In this document: piece by piece, positions 1-11,040 of the stretch
Numbering within the stretch: position 1 is the stretch's first letter
Layout of the letters: the number at the start of each line of letters is the position of its first letter
Source: Bemisia tabaci
Taxonomy: Eukaryota; Arthropoda; Insecta; Hemiptera; Aleyrodidae
DNA: 64,000 nt
Direction of reading: 5' to 3'
Assembly (NCBI RefSeq): GCF_918797505.1
Contig: NC_092800.1
Coordinates: 33,098,263 to 33,162,262, forward strand
Program-made: the position numbers and the translations under genes
Notes under the pieces: model-generated
Database searches by the model: none
Seen by the model: only the letters and a program-made list of their open reading frames with translations
What the model was told of the DNA's origin: nothing

Positions 1-600
1 ACAGAAAAATTGACCTGTACGTCCAAAGAGCTCTAGCCATTTTGTAAGAATTTTTCTACTAGCATTTTGACCAATATTTTTAGATGTTTTCAGCCATAGG
101 TACATTTTTTGATAAAGTAAAACATCTTGATACCTGGACAGATTTTATGCAACATTTTACCCGGACGGCCAAGAACATTATAAAATTGGAATTTTCTGAG
201 TTCCCCAGATTTTCTTTAGATCAATTTTGAGACCCTGACTTTCGAGATCATACTGCGTAGCAAAACATGATCTTACGATATTTTAATTCGGCTAAGAGAC
301 CAGCTAAAACTATGCGACACGACTCAAAAAAATTAACCATCGCTGTAAACACTATTTCCCCCGATTTTTCGATTACTCTGCTCTTTCTCCTGACTTTTCC
401 GGATACTTTGACTATCCTATTTTACACGTAAACCAGACAAAATTACGACCGTCGGGACAGGCGGAGAAAAGAAAACAAAGTAACCCGGCGGGATCGGGAG
501 AAAAAGTTAGGGATAAAGCTCGGATAAGCAAAGTTTAAATTTCTTAGCCGGGCTCCCTTCCTTATCTGGGGCACGGAGGGAAATCTAGAGTGTGGAGCAA
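1..600. other. AT-rich non-coding stretch
   Basis: No open frame of interest, no repeat shared with the rest of the window and no RNA gene were seen. The right part becomes slightly GC-richer before a G homopolymer. Confidence 0.4.
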
Positions 601-625
601 ATTAACAACCGAAGACAGCGACGGC

Positions 626-641
626 GGGGGGGGGGGGGGGG
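626..641 (+). repeat. G homopolymer, 16 bases
   Basis: An uninterrupted run of G. Similar G or C runs of 9-16 bases recur near 6137, 12830, 43078, 48875, 51860 and 53055, often in or beside the GC-rich islands. Such runs are prone to length error in assembly and could form quadruplex structures. Confidence 0.9.
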
Positions 642-1121
642 CAACCCGGTCTTGTGAGAATAAAGCGCATGGATGTGCGCCTAAATTGAACCGCGCCGGC
701 AGTGGACTCTCCCAGGATTCCTAAACTATGAAAATTACAAAAACTTGAATCAACAGACAACACGCGGAATTCGCAGGGGACCCGCGGCTCCTCTCCTATT
801 ATGCACCTCATTCCCTTTTTTTCAACCCCCTCCGCCCCCACCGCGGCTCCCCCGTTCGGGATCGGGGTCCGGTGGGAGAAGGGGTGGTCTTGGGGTGGGG
901 GCGGACTGGTGGGGCTCCGCTCCCTTAAAATCATCATTCGCCACTCTCTTCATTTCCTCCTTCCTCCCGCAGTGCCGATTCGAACCTTGTTTCAGACTTC
1001 ACCTTCTGCAAAAATGATGATTGCTTCGGCCGTCTCTATAAATCCTGAGGAGCGTATTTCTATTACATTAGGGGCCGTACATAAAATAGGTATTGCTAAA
1101 TATAGAATTTTTCGACCGCAT

Positions 1122-1364
1122 TTCGTCATCCTCCGGCCGAAGTATCGCAATCATCATGCGACGTTTCAAACCTCCCGGTATTTGATTTTTTTACGGAGAA
1201 ATTGTTGGTTGTATTGGTTTGAAAATTTCACTGAATTTTATCGACATCACAAAGAAAATTCAGTGAAGTTTTCGGATACCTTTGTCGAACACTTTCTCTG
1301 TCAAAAGATAAAATGACGGCGGAAATTTTTAAGCGCCGCATGGCGCCTCTGTAAGATGACGATT
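1122..1364. mobile_element. Family E inverted-repeat element, copy E1
   Basis: The left end (about GTCATCCTCCGGCCGAAGTA) and the right end are imperfect inverted repeats. Both halves carry CGCATGGCG-type and GACGGCGGAAATTTTT-type blocks in opposite orientation, meeting near 1240. The same arms recur at 17264, 17573, 17877, 20913, 44292 and 54842. No coding capacity. Length and structure suit a MITE; the superfamily is not determined. Confidence 0.75.
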
Positions 1365-1526
1365 TGTGACGTGGCGCTCAATCCACAATCCTTCAACAAC
1401 TAAATACAAAATGGCGTAACGCTCACTCTCCTCGACCCTCCACCGCCCCCCACCCATAGAGCGTTACGTATTTTATTGATACGGCAAGCCCAAGTATCAG
1501 AGGTTGCAATAAATTGCAATTAAATG

Positions 1527-1800
1527 GTATAACTACTCGACGGTGAAACTACCAAACCACGTATCTCGGTTTGGGACGTCGCAGACTTCCTGTCATGCTT
1601 TATTTTTTAAATGAAAAACTACTCAACGTCCAGTCTTGAAAATTTCTGTGATTGTTCCTCTTCGTGCGGAGAAAATTCTGTGAAAATTTCAAGGAATGAT
1701 ATTGATTTGGTCTACTTCAAAAAAATAAAATGCGAGCGTAGATTTTTAAACACCGCAAACGAGATACGTGGTTTGGTAGTTTCGCCGTCGTACTGCTATT
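1527..1800. mobile_element. Family N inverted-repeat element, copy N1
   Basis: The ends pair as CGACGGTGAAACTACCAAAC against GGTTTGGTAGTTTCGCCGTC, each followed inward by the block GAGATACGTGG or its complement. The same terminal block occurs at 21286-21550, 25274-25516 and 44704-44951. About 270 bp with no ORF of note. Non-autonomous; family unknown. Confidence 0.7.
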
Positions 1801-2937
1801 ATCTGAAAGTGTTGTAAATGTTGTCTATTCACTGATTGAAGGGGCTATTAACACCGTGCTACTTTTCTCAACATATGCTATGAAATTGAAATAAGTTGCA
1901 AGTTTTTAAATCACCTACCCTTATCTCACACATGGAACTCATTTTATGGATTGCTTAAAATCGGCATTTAATGACCAAATAATGTAAACATTTGCAATTT
2001 TATGTTAAGAAATTGAAATTTTATTGCATTAGATTGCAGAACTATTTCGGTATTTTTTGTTGGATCGTACAACTGGGATGCATGGATTTGGACTAGATTT
2101 CTGAGAATGATTTTTGCGTTTTGAACGAGAAACATCCATTGAAATCCTAAAGAATCAGTCTTTGCGAACGGTATTTTGTTGATTTTTTTTGCGTAACAAT
2201 TAAGGTAAAACGTATTATAATCCGGCATATTTTGTGTCCTAAACACGGCAGTCCAGAATTTTGAATGGTTCATTTTTTTAGAAACTATGATTTTTGAAAA
2301 GCGAACTTCAAACCGCAACGACTTTGGTTTTATCTAACACAATATTTTTCTACATTTTTATCCAAATATTTCGGAAAGGACAGTATTCTCTGTGATCTGG
2401 TATCAATAACTTAATTTTGAGTTTTTGATGACGAAGTCTCTTTTCAATTTTATGTTCTGTAAACTTTTACCTGAATTAATTTTCCAAGACGTCCGCAGAG
2501 ATTGTCTTAGAAACGATTCAAAGATTTCCGCGAAAAAAAAAAGATAACTAAAAAGGACAAATCACGAGGTTACGTCCTCAGCATTGACAAGTAGGAAGAT
2601 GATGCTGACCGGTCTATTTGATGTAGGAGGTAATGGGCGCAGAGGTGACCTCTGTTGCCACGTGTAACGAAAAAGTTCCGTTTTAAATGATGCTTCACCT
2701 GCAGTTAGGGTTTTCGTTCCCAGCTTCCACAGGCGCGGCCCTATCAGTAATACGCGGAGACAACTTTACTTGCTCAAGTGTTGCCTGTTGCCATATGCGA
2801 AAAATTGAAGGCGTTTCAGCATTTTTACACTCTCTTGATAGATACATATGAGATACCCCAAAATAAAGTGTGAAAATTGTGATAAAGTCCTTGTAATTTG
2901 ACGTTATCAAGAAAAGCCTCTAAGGCTAGAAGGAGGT
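1801..2937. other. AT-rich non-coding stretch
   Basis: I see nothing supportable here. A 116-codon minus-strand frame at 1968-2318 has no recognisable motif, no plausible splice context and ordinary AT-rich composition. Confidence 0.35.
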
Positions 2938-2994
<57 letters not shown>

Positions 2995-3000
2995 AATAAA
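2938..3000 (+). repeat. AC microsatellite and A homopolymer
   Basis: A short (CA)n is followed by about 42 consecutive A and an AATAAATAAA tail. No element body ending in this tail could be recognised upstream, so a retroposon origin is only a possibility. Confidence 0.85.
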
Positions 3001-3039
3001 AGCCAAGAGGAATGATTGAAAGCCGGGTCTATTGATCAA

Positions 3040-3640
3040 AGTTCTACCCGTGCCTCTCACTTGGCGCGATCATTTTCACTCCAGAGTCCGTGCATCGATT
3101 CCCGACTCAAACCCACTCTCCCGAAAAAATAAAATCCACCACCGCGAACTACAACTCCTCCAGCGAGCGGTCTCAAATTAACCATTTCCGTCGCGAAATA
3201 AGCTTTCCCGGCGGGCGGAGAGAGTTTTCCGCGGCCCGTCGCCCGAGAAAATCGGCAACGCCCAAGAAAAGCGGCGGAGGAAGTGGAAGTACCCCTTCCT
3301 CCCCACGGTCTCCCTAACACCCGGGGGCCCCCTCCCCCAGGGGCCCCCCGAACGCGCCCTCGAGCCGCGGGCCCCCGACCCATCATCCTGTCCATCTCTC
3401 ATCATTCCTCGCGGTAGCCGGGACGGACCGTCCTGAGAAACTATTTCTAGTATGTAACAGCGCGGCGCGCGGAATAGCGAATTCCCACTGCTTACCGCAT
3501 CCCGCGCGCAAAAAAGAGAAAAAGAAAAAGAATCGAATTCACTCATGTCCCCGAGCGGCCACGCAAGGGCACTCCGCACAAAGGCAAACAGGTTTCGGAA
3601 AAGAAGCGCCGCTCCAGAGCCTTGCATCACTCCCAACTAT
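3040..3640. other. GC-rich single-copy island
   Basis: CpG-containing sequence between AT-rich flanks, with a GC palindrome GGGGCCCCCTCCCCCAGGGG near 3324. Overlapping frames on both strands are long only because the segment is GC-rich; none resembles a known protein. It could be a promoter or a regulatory module. Confidence 0.35.
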
Positions 3641-4027
3641 TTTTTTTTTTCTTTCTTTTCCCTGCAGTTTTCTTTTTAATTATTTCTCCTGTGCGAGTGC
3701 GAGTTCTCCTCCCGAGGGGGGAGGGAGGGGGGCTTTTGATGAATTCTTCCGCGCTCTGACGCGTATGGATACTTATTGTGAGCCAAGTTCATGCGAGCAA
3801 TTACACTCGCGATCATACCGCGGCTACGTCGGTAGTTGACGTACTCACATTTTATAAAGTAACGGTTCAAAATGATCCCACTTGACTTTGTCTTGGTTTG
3901 TGCTCTTTATGATACGTGTGGGCAGTGTCCGGTTATCTCTTGCCGCGTTTTTCTCGTGGGCCGAAAAGGTGGAAGGAGAGACACAGGAAAACCCTCAACC
4001 CGGACGAAGGAGCGTAACTACATTCCA

Positions 4028-4850
4028 AAGTTGCAAAATTGGCCCAAACAATTCAATTTTTTTACCAAAGTAGACCTATGAAATTTTCGTCCAAAATTGG
4101 TCTACTTTTCACATGAGATCAGGAAACAGATTGTGGTGAAATTTTCAATTAGAAATGCGCAAAATTATTCATCGTTTACTTGATGAAGGAACGTAATTTC
4201 ATCTCGAGGTTGTGAAATCGGTTCAAACAATGGGGCAGTTGCGCTGGTAACAGGATCATGGTTTGATACTTGATTCTTGTAGATTAGCTGAAAATAATAA
4301 GAAATGTCCAAACAGCAACTTTCTACGTTTAATATTAACCGAGATATCACGCTTTTGAAAATTGGGTTTATGACGTCATCCACCACGGTAGTGACACCCT
4401 TGGTTTCTTCCACCTTCTTTTCATCAGTCAGAGAAACACACATTTTAACTGGTTATTCATCGTGAAACTCGAATGAAAGCAAGGTAGAAGAAACCAAGGG
4501 TGTCCCTGTCGCGGTGGATGACGTCACTCAACGAATTTTTCAAAGCGCGATACCTTGGTTAATATTGAACGTAGAAAGTTGCTCTTATGGCAGATCTTAT
4601 TATTTTTATCTGATCCTTAAGAATCAAACATCAAATCACGAGTCTGTGACCAGCGCAACTGGTCCATTCATCGTTTTACGGACGAAGACACGGAACTCTA
4701 TTCAAGTGTTGTAAAATTGGCTCAAACATTTAAATTTTTTACCAAAGTATACCTATGAAATTTTCGTCTGAAACTCTGATTTTCGCGTGAGATCAGAAGA
4801 AAAATCAGTGAATTTTTCAATTAGAAACGTGCACAATTATTCCGGTAAAA
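4028..4850. mobile_element. Family F foldback element, copy F1
   Basis: Arms 4195-4425 and 4492-4706 are inverted copies. Both contain GAAACCAAGGGTGTC, ATGACGTCA and AACGTAGAAAGTTGCT in opposite orientations. Outside them, 4028-4165 and 4712-4850 are direct repeats (ACCAAAGTAGACCTATGAAA against ACCAAAGTATACCTATGAAA). The two arms produce similar spurious peptides on opposite strands. A second copy lies at 58900-59420. No transposase. Confidence 0.7.
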
Positions 4851-5380
4851 ACAATTTCCGAGTAGAAGTTTGGCAATATTGAAATGTAGTTACGCTTTTT
4901 TGTGAGGGAAATGACAAATTGGTATGCTGGCAAAGGTGGCAACTCTCGTTGATTGCAACATTATAATTGACTTTTTTTGGCTGCTGAGCTTTGGGTTACG
5001 TAGTTCAAACATCTGCTTGTTTGCTAAATGAATTTTTTTAAACAAGCAAACAACCAGGAGGCAATTTCAAGCACAAAATTGAGATAACCAAAAAAATACT
5101 AATGTCAAGTAATCAAGAAAAATGCGAGAAAAAATACAAATGGTGATACTGCTGAACTACCCTTTTCGGTTGATAACGGGTTAAAAACAAATTTTGACTC
5201 AAATTTTACGTAAAAACCCACAAAAGTTTCCATTTCAAAGTTCTGACGAACAAAATGAGTTAGAACTAGTTTCGACTGGTGAATTTGCACGACCCCAGCA
5301 CATCCACCTAGCGCTAATCTTCAAAGGCCCCCCTCGTTCAGACGAAACACCGCGTCGTTTATTCCATCTTGCGAGACGGG
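4851..5380. other. AT-rich non-coding stretch
   Basis: No repeat, RNA gene or coding signal was recognised. Confidence 0.35.
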
Positions 5381-5704
5381 TCGTGAGTAGGGGGTGTCAA
5401 TGCGACAGTGATTAGCAGATTAGCCGGCCGGTCATAAGCCTCAATTAGCGGCCATAAAGGACCTCGGCTCGTTGGTGCAGCGCCGGCTAATGAGATGTTT
5501 CCTGCGGCCCGTTTATGTAAATCATTCGTTTCCCGTGCATATCGCGCCGAGTGATAGGTCCTCACCCCTGGACCATGGTCTGGTGTCCGATGTCCACTGA
5601 CCGCTGAATCCAGGAAATGTATTAATCTAGACGCCTTTTGCCTAATTGTGACTGCCGCCAAGCTACTGTTGCCGGATGGTCATGATTCCGATGATTAAGG
5701 ATAT
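5381..5704. promoter_or_regulatory. Candidate cis-regulatory island with clustered TAAT cores
   Basis: Single-copy sequence of balanced composition with at least six homeodomain-like cores in about 300 bp: GATTAGCAGATTAG at 5410, CAATTAGCGG at 5442, GCTAATGAG at 5486, GTATTAATCTAG near 5619 and CCTAATTGTG at 5641. It also has GGCCATAAAGG at 5450, a Caudal or posterior-Hox-like site. Cluster density is the only evidence; no conservation data are available to me. Confidence 0.3.
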
Positions 5705-5705
5705 A

Positions 5706-5955
5706 TGCTGCCGTGCTCAGAAATAACGCCGTATGCGCCACCAGGCGTTGCGAAATTTCCTTCGAAAAACAACGAATTTTCAGGAAAATTCGTGAATACT
5801 TCTGCTCCGATTTTTTAGAAGATATTGTTCGAAATTTGATTGGAAAAATCTGAAAATTTCAAGGAAAATTTTTCATAACTTTCCTCAAAAACGGATATTT
5901 TCTCAGAGGAAATTTGGCAGCATTTGAAAGCTCATTCGGCGTTTTTCTTTGGCAA
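5706..5955. mobile_element. Family H MITE, copy H1
   Basis: It begins CTGCCGTGCTCAGAAATAACG, continues with ACGCCGTATG and ends with the reversed block GGCAGCATTTGAAAGCTCAT plus TCGGCGTTTTTC. The same inverted ends occur at 47794-48049, 50857-51112, 56205-56448, 56604-57090 and 62573-62976. About 250 bp; the interior is rich in GAAAATTTTC-type inverted stretches. Non-coding. Confidence 0.7.
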
Positions 5956-7490
5956 TTTCAATTTTCAATACGTTGTGCTCGAGGCTGAAGTTTTTTTGAT
6001 CATAAGTAATTTTTAAGCCAATTTCAGCAAGAAAAAGTATTTTCCTACTCTGCACTTATTTTTTAAGAAAGAACACGCAATTCCCCTCGAAAACTAGTTT
6101 CAATTCCTCGACAAACTTCATAAGATAGAGCTTGTCCCCCCCCCCCCCAAAAAAAAATTGCCACCGAGACCGAGGCCCCCTAACTGGGACGGACATATGG
6201 ACGTGCCACTACGGAGACGCACTAATTATCTACCAAATTTGGCAATGGTGGACCCTGCGGCGGGAGCAGGAAGCCACCCGCGCGACGAGGCGACGCCCGA
6301 TGCTGGTCATCCAGGGATTAAGATCCCTCGTAGAATTAAAAGTTGCATGCTCCAAGATGTAATTATCCAGTTCCAGAAGTCGAGTGATCTAATACGGGTG
6401 GCGCATGGAGGAGATGCATTAGTGACGGATCTGATATTATTCTCTTCCCTTATTTACTCCGTGAACTGCACCGAGGAAGAACTACTTAGCTGCGCTTTCG
6501 GGCGTTCTATATCCAAGTCTGAAATGGGGGAGTCTTCGGTCCATTCCAGTTTAGTCAATGCATCGAAAGTATTTAACTAGCAATTATATTTTAGCGAGAC
6601 TGACCGGATATAACTCTCGTTGAACGTTTAGTCCGGAAAGTGATGGGCGATAGATCGATCGAACTACATGATTTAAAAATGAAATGATTGCTGTGGCTCA
6701 TATATGAAATCACCTCATTGCATACGGAAATTAATGGCACATTCGTTATTACTAAAAAGAGGTTATTATAATATTCCTTTGTGCGTAATGTAGTCCATTT
6801 TGTCGGTTTCCGCCACAACCCGGAAAATCAGCAATACTACGACAAAAAACTACCACTCGAACTCACTCTTCGAGCACTTACAGAGCACTGACACCTAAAA
6901 GTTAATTTTAGAAATTTTTCATCGAGTGCTTTTTTCCTCTTTAAAAGTGAACACGCAATGTGGTTTTTTCTATCCATGGCATTGTCTACGAGCCAATAGG
7001 TGCTTGCGGAGGTAACGTCACATTGTACGTTTCGGAAGGGTCAATGACAAATCACGCCAACCCCTCGCCCTGCTTTCAAGAGCTGACAAGTAACTTAATG
7101 GACTTTTAGACAGGTATACACTATGAAAGCACACCTTTTACGCACTTCCGCGTCATCATTTCAGGACAACCTCAACGTTTCCTCATTTGTCTCTGAGACA
7201 AAAAATTATAACCTTTAGATGTGCATTCTACTGGAAACAAATATGTTTGTCAGTTAAATTACGCATTCAAATACATTTTGTGTGCTCCGCAATTACAACT
7301 TATGAGAAACAAGAGTACATTCATTCAGTAGGACAATTTTTTTATCCCCAGAGATGTCTCAGAGTAACCTACATTTTTGGTGGATTCAACAAATAATTTA
7401 GTCGATCGGCCAAGTCCTCTTAGTTGACACACGCGGATCCAGACACTTTGAAAAGAGAGGAGCAGAAGCAGGGTGGCGTGAAACGTACGG
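5956..7490. other. Mixed non-coding stretch
   Basis: Contains a C-run near 6137 and a moderately GC-rich piece at 6160-6330. A 140-codon plus frame (6158-6580) has no recognisable domain. No repeats shared with the rest of the window were found. Confidence 0.3.
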
Positions 7491-7499
7491 AAGAAATGA

Positions 7500-7760
7500 A
7501 ATATTGGAAATTTCAGTGAAATATTTCGTGGAATTTCACGAGGCTGTAAAATATTTCATATTTTTCAGGGGCTAGAGTATGCAATCCGCACTCAAACACA
7601 CAAAAATAGAATAAGGTCACAATTTTTGCATTTTACGAAACATGAAAAGGAGCCGGTTGTTTTCAATATTTCATAAATTTCTGAAATTTCATGAAATATC
7701 TCACGTGAAGTAAGTTTCAAGATTTTATTTTTCATGAAATTTTGCCACTCTGGGCAGAAG
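7500..7760. repeat. Short inverted ATTTCATGAAAT-type repeats
   Basis: Many variants of AAATTTCATGAAATATTTC appear in both orientations, giving local hairpin potential. It may be a decayed inverted-repeat element; no clear ends. Confidence 0.35.
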
Positions 7761-7973
7761 CGGGGTCCGAATGCTTTCCATAGAGAATTTTCGAAATTTG
7801 AAAGCTGTAATATGAAGTTAGACGAGTCAATTTCATCATGAATAAATACCAAAAAATAAGCCTCTTTCCTTCAACCCTTCCATCTTTCTTTTTCCCCCTT
7901 TCCCCTTCGTTCTTTTCGGGCAGACGAAAGAAGGCGTACGCCCTACCTCCTGGATACACCTATGTTTGTTGCT

Positions 7974-8514
7974 CTGACCCGGAAAAAAAGTAAGTCAAAC
8001 TATCCAGAAACACAGAAATTTTTAACTGTTTACCACAGTTTTACCTCCGCACAGGGCATTATCATGAGATTGTAAAAAAAGAGATATCTAAAATGATTGC
8101 CCCACAATTTCATGAATACTCGAACTGATCTGCCCCCAAAAAAGTAACTCGAATTATCCAGAATCATGGACATTTCAACTGTGTACCTAAGTATTTACCT
8201 CCGCGCAGAGCACTCACTGGAAAAAAAGCCACATTGGATCTAGAGTCCAGACTCTTGAAAACATTGACAAGAAAAAATACTCTTGATTCAATCGGATTTT
8301 TGCTTGAATCAAAACGAAATCCGCTTAAATTAAGAGGCTTGGTTCCTGATTTAAGCTAGATCCTGATTGAATCAAGAGTACTTTTTCTTGTCGACGTTCT
8401 TAAGAGTCTGGACTCTAGATCCAATGTGTTTTTTTTTCCAGTGCTCTCACGAGATAGTGAAAAAAGATATCTGAAACGATCGCCCCACGATTCCATGAAT
8501 ACTCGAACGGTTGT
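7974..8514 (+). repeat. Tandem duplication (156-bp period) interrupted by element A1
   Basis: Unit 1 (7974-8129) and unit 2 (8130-8214 plus 8444-8514) share TATCCAGAA, TTTACCTCCGC, GATATCT, GATTGCCCCAC and ATGAATACTCGAAC. Unit 2 is split by the A1 MITE. Unit 1 reads GCATTATCATGAG where unit 2 with A1 removed reads GCACTCTCACGAG, which shows a 2-bp CT target duplication. Confidence 0.8.
8215..8443 (+). mobile_element. Family A MITE, copy A1 (2-bp duplication CT)
   Basis: Near-palindromic 229-bp element with ends CACTGGAAAAAAAGCCACATT and the inverse TGTGTTTTTTTTTCCAGTG, and inverted arms of about 75 bp. The asymmetric core AAATTAAGAGGCTTGG gives the orientation. It is flanked by CT on both sides, and the neighbouring tandem unit supplies the empty site. 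CACTG ends with a very short target duplication recall CACTA/EnSpm-like (CMC) DNA transposons, but no transposase is here to prove it. Confidence 0.9.
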
Positions 8515-9084
8515 TCAGTAATAAGTTCCCCTAATTAATCCAGTCAAAAATACTTGACAGACGATCACAAAGCCTCGCGCAGCAAGTGATCCAGCCCGTA
8601 CGCGCTCACGAAATTCCCATAGACTCGCGGAGCGCGGGGTGGGTTGGTCATGCTGATGAGAACTGTGAGGTGCCAAGGCGGAAAAGAAAGGGGATAGCCC
8701 ACAGAGAGAGTGCCTCGAATCGAAATTTCAGGTGGGTATAGTATATCAAACGGGACCGCCTTTTGAGCATTGCTCCGTTTAAAACATTTGTAAAGGCTCC
8801 TGTGGGCCTCGCTGGGCGATACGGGAGTATTGCCACTATTGGAGTGTTTACTTGTTTTTTTAATTGAGACAGAGGCGCTGTGGAGAGGGGCGGAGGGACG
8901 GCCCCTACATGAGGTGCTCGCTGTCGAAGGGGCGAGATTGTCAAGTTTGGAATTGAATATATTATTGGAATAATAATGATCGAATGACTATGGACGTGGA
9001 TCCTTTGCGTGTTTTATTTCTATTTGCGGCTTTTTGTGATCGAAAGAACGACGATTAAATGGTTATTTTGACGCATTTTGCGTG

Positions 9085-9310
9085 CACTAGAAAAAAAGCA
9101 CATTGGATCTAGAGTCCAGACTCTTTAAAACATCGACAAGAAAAAGTACTCTTGATTCAATCAGAATCTAGCTTAAATCAAGAACCAAGCCTCTTAATTT
9201 AAGCGGATTCCGTTTTGATTCAAGCAAAAATCCGATTGAATCAAGAGTATTTTTTCTTGTCAATTTTTTCGAGAGTCTGGACTCTAGATCCAATGTTGTT
9301 TTTTCCAGTG
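9085..9310 (-). mobile_element. Family A MITE, copy A2 (flanks TG/TG)
   Basis: Same 226-bp inverted-repeat element, with the core in the reverse sense (CCAAGCCTCTTAATTTAAGC). The left end has CACTAG in place of CACTGG. Both flanks read TG. Confidence 0.9.
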
Positions 9311-9344
9311 TGTTGTTGAATAAATTAAAGAAAATTAAATGTAT

Positions 9345-9845
9345 TGAATGATAATTTAAAAAAAGAAAAACGATGCGATGATCTTTGCGTGTTTGTTTAG
9401 AATCGGTCCTACTGTTGCAGGAAAATGATCGAAATATTGTTAACTTAATTTAAAGTGTTATGAAGGTAAAAATTCACGTACGGGCATTTTCAAAATAGTA
9501 TCACACAGTGCGTATAAGAACATGTGTCTGAGATATTTTTGTAATTCTATTGCCATGAATATTTAAAAAAAATAATTTTTAAAAATTTAATTTTGAAAAT
9601 GAATTTTCATTTTTCCGATTATACTTTTTGGGATCGAAATGACAAATATTAAATGGTAATTTAAAAAAAGGAAAACGATGCCATGATCTTTGTGTATTTG
9701 TTTAGAATTAGTCCTATGATTACAGAAAAATAATTGGAATATTTTTAAAATTATTACATTTTTAATAAGGTAAAAATTCACGTGGAGGCATTCTCATAAT
9801 TGTATCAGAGAGTGCGTATAAGAACATTTTTTTGATAATTTTGAG
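9345..9845 (+). repeat. Degenerate tandem repeat, about 305-bp period
   Basis: 9360-9545 and 9665-9845 share AAAACGATGCGATGATCTTT, GTTTAGAAT, GGTAAAAATTCACGT and GTGCGTATAAGAACAT. A related fragment before A2 (8970-9060) suggests a third, more diverged unit. Confidence 0.7.
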
Positions 9846-10016
9846 AGAATTTTAAAAATATTGCTAATTTACAGGATTTGCCCTCTAGCTGCGCCGACCC
9901 ATTCCCTGGTTGCCTAATCATCACTTTGAAGGAGCATATGAAACTCGAATTCCAACTCAACTTTTGCAAGCCGGATTGCCTACCCTTGATTTCTCGGGGG
10001 CGACACTTGTGCCAGG

Positions 10017-10290
10017 TTAAATTAACTTAATTTGATTGGCGAACTCGACAACATCGGAGTGCACATGGATGGTTATGTTGAGCCGATTCACAGGTGGCGT
10101 AATTTTTTCACTACCTCCCGCGGCACCATCAAAATATAAACAATGGAGCGATGCCAACAGTTCCGCGACCTGCGCAGGAGCACCCTCCGCGACTTGATTC
10201 GCGCAGCCAATTCTCAACTTAACCCTCGACCCTTCCCCCTCCTCGACAGAAATAACCCACGATCGACGTGAGGACATGAGGACATGGTCT
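10017..10290. other. Moderately GC-rich single-copy segment
   Basis: An 86-codon minus frame is present, but it lacks a recognisable domain and is not clearly bounded by splice sites. A regulatory segment seems at least as likely as an exon. Confidence 0.25.
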
Positions 10291-10297
10291 CCCTCGG

Positions 10298-11040
10298 TAT
10301 TTCCTTCTTTTTTCCCCGTCTCTTAACTTCGTTTTATAGTTGCTCTTTCATTCAGTTTTGTACTTCTCTATTTTACTAGAAGAGCATTGCGTGTTGTTGG
10401 AGGCATGGTTCATGGATCATATCCAAAGGGTGCGATTTGCCGAAATCATCCTTACAAGTGCATCGAAATTTCTAAACTTTAGTATGAAATTTGTCGGATT
10501 TTCCTTCTTTTTTCCCCGTCTCTTAACTTCGTTTTATAGTTGCTCTTTCATTCAGTTTTGTCCTCCCTCCATTTTGCTAAAAAATCATTGCGTGCAATGT
10601 TGCAGGCATAGGTCAAAGATTACCAATTACCCAAAGGATGCGATTTGCAAAAATTAATATTGCAGACGCATTGAAATTTCCAAATTTTAAAGTGAAATAT
10701 GTCGGGTTTTCCTTCCTTTTTTTCCCGTCTCTTAACTTCATCTTGTAGTTGCTCTCTTTTTCAATTTTGTCCTTCCTCCATTTTGCTAAAAGATCATGGC
10801 GCGTGTTATTGTAGGCATGGGCCAAAGAAGATCGAATGCTCAAAGGGAGTGATGTTGTATTGATATTTCAAGATTTTAATACAAAATTATTTTTTGACGG
10901 AGCTAAAAATAAGCCACAATCGCAAGGAATGGTCACTCTGCTCTTCTTACTCACTCTAATTTAGTTTTTTGGTTGCCCTCTCCTCTAATTTTGCCCTTGA
11001 TCGATTGCACTAAAAGCTCATCGCATGTCGTTCCGGGCGA
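10298..11040 (+). repeat. Tandem repeat of about 200-208 bp, 3-4 units
   Basis: Units begin at about 10301, 10501 and 10709 with TTCCTTCTTTTTTCCCCGTC followed by TCTTAACTTCGTTTTATAGT, then CATTTTGCTAAAA and GCGATTTGC blocks. A fourth, more decayed unit starts near 10930. The first two units are exactly 200 bp apart and nearly identical at the start; divergence increases to the right. Confidence 0.85.
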
